Assembly (NCBI GenBank): GCA_964649095.1
Contig: CAZYPH010000073.1
Span: 1-11,467, forward strand
Reading direction: 5' to 3'
From: CAZYPH01 sp964649095
Lineage (GTDB): Bacteria; Bdellovibrionota; UBA1018; UBA923
DNA: 11,467 nucleotides
Below are positions 1-4,074 of this stretch, in pieces. The position numbers were made by a program, and so were the translations under genes. Below the pieces are notes generated by a model. It was not told the origin of the DNA. It saw nothing but the letters and a program-made list of their open reading frames with translations, and ran no database searches. The first letter of the stretch is position 1, and every line of letters begins with the position of its first letter.

Positions 1-56
1 TTCGCGAGGGTGGCCGTACCGTCGGCGCCGGCGTTATTGCTGAAATCTTGGAGTAA
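1..56 (+). CDS. tuf: Elongation factor Tu, C-terminal end (partial)
   Basis: Only the last 17 codons and a TAA stop are present; the gene enters from the left edge in the frame starting at base 3. They read REGGRTVGAGVIAEILE, which matches the invariant end of the EF-Tu third beta-barrel (E. coli has a very similar REGGRTVGAGVV tail). EF-Tu is the GTPase that delivers aminoacyl-tRNA to the ribosomal A site. A tuf copy directly upstream of the secE-nusG-rplK region is a classic arrangement in proteobacteria, where it usually follows a cluster of tRNA genes. The GTPase domain lies outside the window, so nothing can be said about its completeness or whether a second tuf copy exists. Confidence 0.95.
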   Translation, partial: REGGRTVGAGVIAEILE

Positions 57-101
57 TTTTTCACTCAGAAAAGTGAGTGGTTTAATCTTAAACTAAAATT
101 C

Positions 102-151
102 TAGGGGAAAATACGTTTGCCTTTTAGTCAAAGGTTAAGTAGTTTCCCCTA
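102..151 (+). other. Nested hairpin in the tuf-rpmG gap
   Basis: Bases 102-110 (TAGGGGAAA) are a perfect 9-base inverted match to 143-151 (TTTCCCCTA). Inside the loop, 120-124 (CCTTT) pairs with 130-134 (AAAGG) around a five-base loop. The sequence after it, about 152-171, is T-rich but interrupted by A and C, so it is not a clean intrinsic terminator. It may be a weak terminator for tuf, a processing site, or part of an rpmG leader. The structure is seen in the sequence; any role is inference. Confidence 0.55.
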
Positions 152-217
152 TTACTTTTAATAATATTTTTACCAGTCAATAGACTGTAAATAAGTCTCC
201 AGAAGACAGGAATTTTT

Positions 218-367
218 ATGCGAGTTATTATTTCTCTCGATTGTTCTACATGTAAGCGCAAAAACTACTCAACCACCAAGAATAAGACAAAAACCCCTGA
301 TAAGTTAGAGTTTAAAAAGTACTGCAAGTTTTGCAAATCACATACAGTCCACAAAGAGGGTAAGTAA
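218..367 (+). CDS. rpmG: 50S ribosomal protein L33, four-cysteine (zinc) form
   Basis: This small gene encodes 49 residues. L33 is a small protein of the large subunit, near the E site. The sequence carries two CxxC pairs, Cys9/Cys12 (CSTC) and Cys36/Cys39 (CKFC), so it is the zinc-ribbon (C+) form; the E. coli form lacks these cysteines. The middle (NYSTTKNK, residues 16-23) and the end (HTVHKEGK) match the family signature, and the length is typical. The ATG at 218 follows a weak ribosome-binding match (CAGGA, 207-211). The position next to tRNA-Trp and secE is a conserved rpmG-secE-nusG neighbourhood in many bacteria, though not in E. coli, where rpmG sits with rpmB. Genomes often carry both zinc and non-zinc L33 paralogues exchanged under zinc limitation; whether a second copy exists here cannot be seen. 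Confidence 0.95.
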   Translation: MRVIISLDCSTCKRKNYSTTKNKTKTPDKLEFKKYCKFCKSHTVHKEGK

Positions 368-424
368 TTCTGTATTTTGGTCTGAGTCTAGGTTATCAAA
401 AAGTGTATTTAATAAACTATATGT

Positions 425-501
425 AGGCCAGTAGCTCTAATGGCTAGAGCGGCGGATTCCAAATCCGTAGGTTGTGGGTTCGAGTCCCTCCTGGCCTGCC
501 A
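425..501 (+). tRNA. trnW: tRNA-Trp (anticodon CCA)
   Basis: A full cloverleaf can be drawn. The acceptor stem AGGCCAG/CTGGCCT is seven perfect pairs, followed by discriminator G and a genome-encoded CCA (499-501). The D stem is GCTC/GAGC. The anticodon stem GCGGA/TCCGT encloses the loop TTCCAAA, giving anticodon CCA, which reads UGG (tryptophan). The T loop is TTCGAGT. Two small departures are noted: the T stem GTGGG/CCCTC has one T-T mismatch, at its second pair, and the first D-loop base (position 14) is T rather than the usual A. tRNA-Trp between tuf and secE is a widely conserved location. With no promoter recognised in front of it, the tRNA is probably cut out of a longer transcript by RNase P and 3' processing. 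Confidence 0.97.
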
Positions 502-562
502 TATTTTAAAGAGTTAGCGTTTTCAGTATTAATCACTCTACAGGCATTATTTGAAAAATTTT

Positions 563-567
563 GGGGA
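563..567 (+). promoter_or_regulatory. Ribosome binding site deciding the secE start
   Basis: GGGGA sits eight bases before the GTG at 576. It overlaps the alternative in-frame TTG at 561, which would have no binding site of its own at a workable distance, so it favours GTG 576. Confidence 0.6.
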
Positions 568-575
568 TAAATTTT

Positions 576-1004
576 GTGAGTAATACACATATTGATAGTG
601 CGAGCCAGCAGCGACAAGAGAAGTTCCTGCTCGCTGTTTACATCGGCGCAGCCCTCCTAGCCGGAGGACTTATTTCGGCTTTCGCTTTAAAGGGGGTCGC
701 GGCTTTTGATTTGGAATCAAAAGTTCAAAATATCGAACTAATTGTTCGTGTGCTTGGAGTTGTGTTAGGGATTGCTGTCTTTGTAGGTTTACGAAGAAAT
801 AATTCAGTGAACAGTTATCTTGAGTCAGTGGCGATTGAATTTTTAGAGAAAGTGACTTGGCCTACCTGGAAGGAAACTTGGGTCACGGCTCTGGTTTCTA
901 TAGTTTTTGTGGTTATTGTGGGCCTTATTCTATCAATATTTGATTGGGTTTTTGCTGGCCTCGTAACGGGCCTGATACAGTTTTTGCAGCGAACCCTTTC
1001 TTAA
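576..1004 (+). CDS. secE: Preprotein translocase subunit SecE, three-membrane-segment form
   Basis: SecE is the essential clamp subunit of the SecYEG protein-export channel in the inner membrane. The product is 142 residues from GTG 576, chosen for its GGGGA binding site; a TTG at 561 would add five residues. Three hydrophobic segments are visible: about 17-38, 53-72 and 104-122, with a further hydrophobic tail to about 137. The conserved core is the cytoplasmic amphipathic helix and hinge before segment three, FLEKVTWPTWKETW (89-102), the family's strongest signature. Most bacteria have a single-segment SecE of about 60-65 residues, while E. coli has a three-segment protein of 127, so this is the long form, slightly longer still. 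The gene lies between tRNA-Trp and nusG, 27 bases before nusG, the usual secE-nusG pair. Confidence 0.95.
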   Translation: MSNTHIDSASQQRQEKFLLAVYIGAALLAGGLISAFALKGVAAFDLESKVQNIELIVRVLGVVLGIAVFVGLRRNNSVNSYLESVAIEFLEKVTWPTWKETWVTALVSIVFVVIVGLILSIFDWVFAGLVTGLIQFLQRTLS

Positions 1005-1031
1005 ACAAGTGTACTTGGTAGCAGGTAATTT

Positions 1032-1658
1032 ATGATGGTTATTAATTCAGTAGCTGGGCAGTTAAGTACTCTAGAAGAGGAAGCAGATTCAGAATCTCCT
1101 TTGTCCGATTCAGTAGTGGATGAAGGCCTACCCTTTGCTTGGTATGTCGTGCATACGTACTCAGGTTATGAGCACAAAGCCAAGACTTCCCTAGAAGATC
1201 GTATTAAAAACCTCAAGCAGGCCAAGTTGTTTAAGGAAATTGTGGTACCAGAGGAAAGCGTTGTTGAGCTGGTCAAAGGACAAAAACGAACAACGAAACG
1301 CCGTTTTTTTCCAGGATATATTTTAGTACACATGGTTCTTAATGAAGAAACGTGGCATACGGTAAAAGAGACACCTAAAATTACCGGGTTTGTTGGAGAC
1401 AAAATTAGGCCTGTTCCTATTTCAGAGGCCGAAGTTCAACGAATGACAAATCGAATCGCAGAAGGTCAAATTCGGCCAAAACATCGTATTTCTTTCAGCG
1501 AGGGTGAATCGGTTCGTGTCGTTGATGGCCCATTCTCCAATTTCAATGGTACGGTTGAGGATGTTAATCCAGATAAGGGCAAGGTAAAGGTGTTGGTTTC
1601 CATTTTCGGCCGCTCTACGCCGGTAGAGTTAGATTTTATTCAGGTTGAAAAAGTATAG
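1032..1658 (+). CDS. nusG: Transcription termination/antitermination factor NusG
   Basis: NusG binds the clamp of elongating RNA polymerase, suppresses backtracking and pausing, and connects polymerase to Rho or to ribosomal protein S10. The NGN domain starts at about residue 36 (AWYVVHTYSGYE, 36-47) and includes the family's RRFFPGYILV segment; the C-terminal KOW domain spans about 155-208 (GESVRVVDGPFSNFNGTVED). The product is 208 residues, against 181 in E. coli. The excess is mostly an N-terminal extension of about 35 residues before the NGN domain that is rich in Glu, Asp and Ser (for example EEEADSESPLSDSVVDEG) and probably disordered. Two ATGs, 1032 and 1035, are both possible; a weak AGG (1023-1025) lies six and nine bases before them. 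The next in-frame methionine is inside the NGN domain, so a shorter product would need a non-ATG start. Confidence 0.96.
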   Translation: MMVINSVAGQLSTLEEEADSESPLSDSVVDEGLPFAWYVVHTYSGYEHKAKTSLEDRIKNLKQAKLFKEIVVPEESVVELVKGQKRTTKRRFFPGYILVHMVLNEETWHTVKETPKITGFVGDKIRPVPISEAEVQRMTNRIAEGQIRPKHRISFSEGESVRVVDGPFSNFNGTVEDVNPDKGKVKVLVSIFGRSTPVELDFIQVEKV

Positions 1659-1688
1659 ATACACAGGTAAAGAAGGGATCTTCAAATT

Positions 1689-2114
1689 ATGGCAAAAAAA
1701 GTAACAGGTTTTATTAAATTACAAATAGCAGGCGGTCAGGCGAATCCATCCCCTCCAGTAGGACCAGCATTGGGCCAACGCGGTGTGAATATTATGGAGT
1801 TTTGTAAGGCGTTTAACGCAAAAACGCAGGATCAGAAAGGTACGATTATACCAGTAGTAATTACTGTATACTCTGATCGTTCTTTTACCTTCATTACAAA
1901 AACACCACCAGCCTCGGTCTTACTATTGAAAGCTAGCGGGGCAGCAAAGGGTTCAGGGGTGCCTAACAAAACTAAAGTAGGTAAAGTAACGCCAGCACAG
2001 GTAAAAGAAATTGCAACTCTCAAAATGCCAGATTTAACTGCGGCAAGTATTGAAGCAGCTATGCGGGAGATTGAAGGGTCAGCAAGGTCAATGGGCGTTA
2101 CAGTTAACGCTTAA
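1689..2114 (+). CDS. rplK: 50S ribosomal protein L11
   Basis: L11 forms the GTPase-associated centre of the large subunit with 23S rRNA helices 43-44 and L10, and in many bacteria is needed for RelA activation and thiostrepton binding. The 141-residue length is standard. The N-terminal domain shows the proline-rich segment NPSPPVGPALGQ (19-30), followed by GVNIMEFCKAFNAKT; the C-terminal rRNA-binding domain contains GSGVPNKTKVGKVT. The ATG at 1689 is preceded by AGAAGGGA (1671-1678), a good binding site about ten bases away. It starts 30 bases after nusG. In E. coli, L1 represses this pair through a site in the rplK leader; the short gap here shows no structure I can recognise as an L1 target. 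Confidence 0.98.
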   Translation: MAKKVTGFIKLQIAGGQANPSPPVGPALGQRGVNIMEFCKAFNAKTQDQKGTIIPVVITVYSDRSFTFITKTPPASVLLLKASGAAKGSGVPNKTKVGKVTPAQVKEIATLKMPDLTAASIEAAMREIEGSARSMGVTVNA

Positions 2115-2132
2115 TTATTATAAAAAGTGGCA

Positions 2133-2150
2133 GAATTACTTTGGTAATTC
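2133..2150 (+). other. Hairpin between rplK and rplA
   Basis: GAATTAC (2133-2139) and GTAATTC (2144-2150) form a perfect seven-pair stem with a four-base loop, TTTG. It sits 18 bases after the rplK stop and is followed by no T-run, so it is not a terminator. It could protect the rplK message end or modulate rplA translation; no role is shown. Confidence 0.5.
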
Positions 2151-2165
2151 GTTATGACCACAAGT

Positions 2166-2170
2166 GAGGT
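2166..2170 (+). promoter_or_regulatory. Ribosome binding site supporting the TTG start of rplA
   Basis: GAGGT matches the complement of the 16S 3' end and lies five bases before TTG 2176. It would fall inside the coding sequence if GTG 2164 were used, and that GTG has no visible binding site upstream. Confidence 0.55.
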
Positions 2171-2175
2171 TCAAA

Positions 2176-2952
2176 TTGTCTGAAAATATTCAATCTATAG
2201 ATCAGAATCAAAGCAATAAAGAGTTAACAAAAAAAGGCGGAGCATTGTCTTCGCGGCATGGTAAGAAATACCTTGCAGCAGCTGCAAAAGTGGATCCAGC
2301 TAAACGCTACTCCGTTACCGAAGCGCTTGATTTAATCACTCAAATCTCATTCGCGAAATTTGATGAAACGATTGAGGCTGTATTTAATCTTGGTGTTGAC
2401 CCTAAACATGCTGATCAAATGGTGCGTGGAGCAATTTCTTTGCCACACGGAACTGGTAAAACCGCAAAAGTTTTGGTTTTTGCAAAAGGTGACAAGGCAA
2501 AAGAGGCTGAAGCAGCGGGAGCCGATTTCGTAGGGGCTGAGGATTTAATAGAGAAGGTCGCCACTGGTTGGATTGATTTTGATAAAGCCATTGCGACTCC
2601 AGACATGATGGGAGCGATTGCAAAAGTTGCACGAGTGTTAGGACCCCGTGGTTTAATGCCAAACCCAAAACTAGGCACCGTAACATTTGATGTTGCAAAG
2701 GCTGTTTCCGAGCAGAAACAAGGAAAAGTGGAGTATCGTACTGAGAAGACCGGCATTATCCATGTTGGTATTGGCAAGAAATCATTTGGTACAAAAAAAT
2801 TAGCAGATAATTTTTCGGCATTGCTCGCGGTACTTCTAAAGAGCAAACCACAAACTAGTAAGGGGACTTATGTGAGAAATATCACTTTGTCCGCAACTAT
2901 GAGTCCTGGCGTACCAGTAGATATTGCAGTCGCCATGGCTAAATCAGAGTAA
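2176..2952 (+). CDS. rplA: 50S ribosomal protein L1
   Basis: L1 forms the mobile L1 stalk that guides deacylated tRNA out of the E site, and in many bacteria represses its own mRNA. The family signature VLGPRGLMPNPKLGTVT is present, with GAISLPHGTGK earlier and the C-terminal SATMSPGVPVDI. From TTG 2176 the protein has 258 residues; usual L1 is about 230-235. The excess is an N-terminal stretch rich in Asn, Gln, Ser and Lys. Three starts are possible: GTG 2164 (262 residues, no binding site), TTG 2176 (good GAGGT), and TTG 2245 (235 residues, beginning MSSRHGKKYLAAAAKVD, which aligns with the usual L1 N-terminus, preceded by a poorer AAAGGCGGAG). I chose 2176 on the binding site, but the family-length start at 2245 is a real alternative. 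It ends 14 bases before rplJ. Confidence 0.94.
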   Translation: MSENIQSIDQNQSNKELTKKGGALSSRHGKKYLAAAAKVDPAKRYSVTEALDLITQISFAKFDETIEAVFNLGVDPKHADQMVRGAISLPHGTGKTAKVLVFAKGDKAKEAEAAGADFVGAEDLIEKVATGWIDFDKAIATPDMMGAIAKVARVLGPRGLMPNPKLGTVTFDVAKAVSEQKQGKVEYRTEKTGIIHVGIGKKSFGTKKLADNFSALLAVLLKSKPQTSKGTYVRNITLSATMSPGVPVDIAVAMAKSE

Positions 2953-2966
2953 GAATTGAGAATCGA

Positions 2967-3500
2967 ATGAATAGACAAGATAAAGCCGCAGAGATTGCCT
3001 CTCTCGAAGAGAATTTTAAATCAGCAAACGCAATTTTTTTCGCAGATTATAAGGGATTAACAGTCGAGCAGATCACTAGTTTGCGTAAGCAGTTGCGTAG
3101 TGCGGGTAAGACAAAAGTTAAAGTTGTTAAAAATAATTTAGCCCGAATAGCAGTTAAAAAAGCAGGTTTGGGTGAACCAGTGGAGAAGCTTCTCGATACC
3201 GTTGTAGGGCCTACAATGGTAACGTTTTCCTACGGTGATCCGGCAGCAGTTGCAAAAGCTTTGCATCGGTTTGCATCAGAAGTGCAAGTCTTTGCTTTGA
3301 AGGATAGTATTCTTGAAGAGCAGCCCGTTAGTGTCTCAGATATCGAGGCATTGTCGAAGCTTCCGTCAAGAGAAGTGCTATTGTCAAAATTACTGTCTAC
3401 GTTCAATGCGCCAATTACCAACTTTGTTGGGGTGTTAGCCGCAGTGCCGCGTAGCGCAGTACAGGTTTTGTCAGCAATTGAAAAAAAGAAGAGTGCATAG
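2967..3500 (+). CDS. rplJ: 50S ribosomal protein L10
   Basis: L10 anchors the L7/L12 stalk to the 50S subunit: its N-terminal domain binds 23S rRNA beside L11, and its C-terminal helix carries L12 dimers. The 177-residue product (E. coli has 165) shows the family start NRQDKAAEIASLEENF, FFADYKGLTVEQITSLRKQL (about 24-43) and KVVKNNLARIA, followed by VVGPTMVTFSYGDPAAVAK. The C-terminal part from about 125 (SDIEALSKLPSREVLLSKLL and the helical tail ending KKKSA) fits the L12-binding region. ATG 2967 has only a weak binding site (TGAG, 2957-2960). The gap to rplA is 14 bases, too short for the L10-L12 autoregulatory leader found before rplJ in E. coli and many other bacteria, so translation may be coupled to rplA. 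Confidence 0.97.
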   Translation: MNRQDKAAEIASLEENFKSANAIFFADYKGLTVEQITSLRKQLRSAGKTKVKVVKNNLARIAVKKAGLGEPVEKLLDTVVGPTMVTFSYGDPAAVAKALHRFASEVQVFALKDSILEEQPVSVSDIEALSKLPSREVLLSKLLSTFNAPITNFVGVLAAVPRSAVQVLSAIEKKKSA

Positions 3501-3531
3501 AAATTTCCCATTTAATTATTAAGTGGACTTT

Positions 3532-3537
3532 GGAGGT
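3532..3537 (+). promoter_or_regulatory. Strong ribosome binding site of rplL
   Basis: GGAGGT, one of the strongest binding sites in the window, lies just before ATG 3541 (four bases from the last G). It excludes the in-frame GTG at 3523, which would place the site inside the coding region. A strong site fits the need for several L12 copies per ribosome against one L10. Confidence 0.8.
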
Positions 3538-3540
3538 AAG

Positions 3541-3921
3541 ATGTCTACAGCAGTAACTAAAGAAGCAGTTATTACATATATTGAAAACATGTCAGTGTTG
3601 GAATTGTCCAAACTGGTGAAAGAGTTGGAAGAAAAATTTGGTGTTAGTGCCGCGGCTCCAGTAGCTATGGTTGCTGGTCCAGCAGCTGGCGGTGAAGCCG
3701 CTGTTGCTAAAACTGAATTTACAGTTGTTCTAGCAGCTGCAGGTGAGAAAAAGATTAACGTAATTAAAGAAGTGCGAGCGATTACTGGACTTGGCTTGAA
3801 AGAAGCTAAAGACTTAGTGGAAGGCGCACCGAAAGTATTGAAAGAAGCGGTTTCAAAAGCTGATGCTGATGAAATTAAAAAGAAGCTTGAAGCTGAAGGC
3901 GCTAAAGTCGATATTAAGTAG
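3541..3921 (+). CDS. rplL: 50S ribosomal protein L7/L12
   Basis: L7/L12 is the multi-copy stalk protein that recruits and stimulates the translational GTPases EF-Tu, EF-G, IF2 and RF3. It has 126 residues, against 121 in E. coli. The order is typical: an N-terminal helical dimerisation domain (about 1-34, MSVLELSKLVKELEEKFGV at 17-35), an Ala/Pro/Gly-rich hinge (about 36-56) and a globular C-terminal domain (57-126) with KTEFTVVL, KINVIKEVRAITGLGLKEAK and DLVEGAPK, the factor-binding surface. It follows rplJ by 40 bases with its own strong ribosome binding site, which fits the higher copy number of the product. The stop at 3919-3921 is followed 24 bases later by a terminator-like hairpin. Confidence 0.99.
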   Translation: MSTAVTKEAVITYIENMSVLELSKLVKELEEKFGVSAAAPVAMVAGPAAGGEAAVAKTEFTVVLAAAGEKKINVIKEVRAITGLGLKEAKDLVEGAPKVLKEAVSKADADEIKKKLEAEGAKVDIK

Positions 3922-3945
3922 TTCTCGTTGTATTCTAGATGATTA

Positions 3946-3999
3946 CCCCAGTGATCAGAACAAAGTGCTGAGTGCACTCTGTTCTGACTGGGGTTTTTT
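3946..3999 (+). terminator. Terminator-like hairpin (attenuator) between rplL and rpoB
   Basis: CCCCAGT (3946-3952) and CAGAACA (3956-3962), separated by a three-base bulge GAT, pair perfectly with TGTTCTG (3980-3986) and ACTGGGG (3987-3993): 14 pairs. The loop folds further, AGTGC (3964-3968) with GCACT (3974-3978). Six T follow directly (3994-3999). This is the full form of an intrinsic terminator. In E. coli the same gap holds an attenuator that lets only a fraction of polymerases into rpoB, plus an RNase III site; the long bulged stem here could serve both. No clear promoter was seen between it and rpoB, so I infer partial read-through rather than complete termination. Confidence 0.85.
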
Positions 4000-4063
4000 G
4001 TGTTTTAGTTCCCAAAAAGTTTTCTGCCCAGTTTAATTGAACTCATATTCTTGAAAGTAGCCC

Positions 4064-4068
4064 GGAGG
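4064..4068 (+). promoter_or_regulatory. Ribosome binding site deciding the rpoB start
   Basis: GGAGG lies six bases before ATG 4075 and inside the extension that would be made from the in-frame TTG at 4051. It fixes the start at ATG 4075. Confidence 0.85.
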
Positions 4069-4074
4069 GTTTTG

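Noticed and set aside
62..79. Six-pair hairpin CACTCA/TGAGTG just after the tuf stop, as a tuf terminator
   Set aside because: The stem is short, and the T-run precedes it rather than follows it; downstream is GTTTAATC. It does not meet the form of an intrinsic terminator.
377..422. Possible promoter for tRNA-Trp (TTGGTC or TTATCA with TTTAAT or CTATAT)
   Set aside because: No pair of boxes has both acceptable matches and a 16-18 base spacer at a usable distance from the tRNA start; AT-rich sequence gives such matches by chance.
561..575. Upstream TTG start of secE
   Set aside because: It overlaps the GGGGA ribosome binding site that fits GTG 576.
3519..3977. 152-codon minus-strand frame opposite rplL
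   Set aside because: It mirrors the Ala- and Lys-rich rplL codons, giving a low-complexity product, and it reads into the terminator hairpin.
4021..4049. Possible rpoB promoter (TTTCTG, 17 bases, CATATT)
   Set aside because: The -35 match is only two of six and the -10 is mediocre. It is not enough to claim a promoter, though weak initiation cannot be excluded.
4051..4074. Upstream TTG start of rpoB adding eight residues
   Set aside because: It would place the strong GGAGG inside the gene; ATG 4075 begins MASLFSSNRR, a normal RpoB start.
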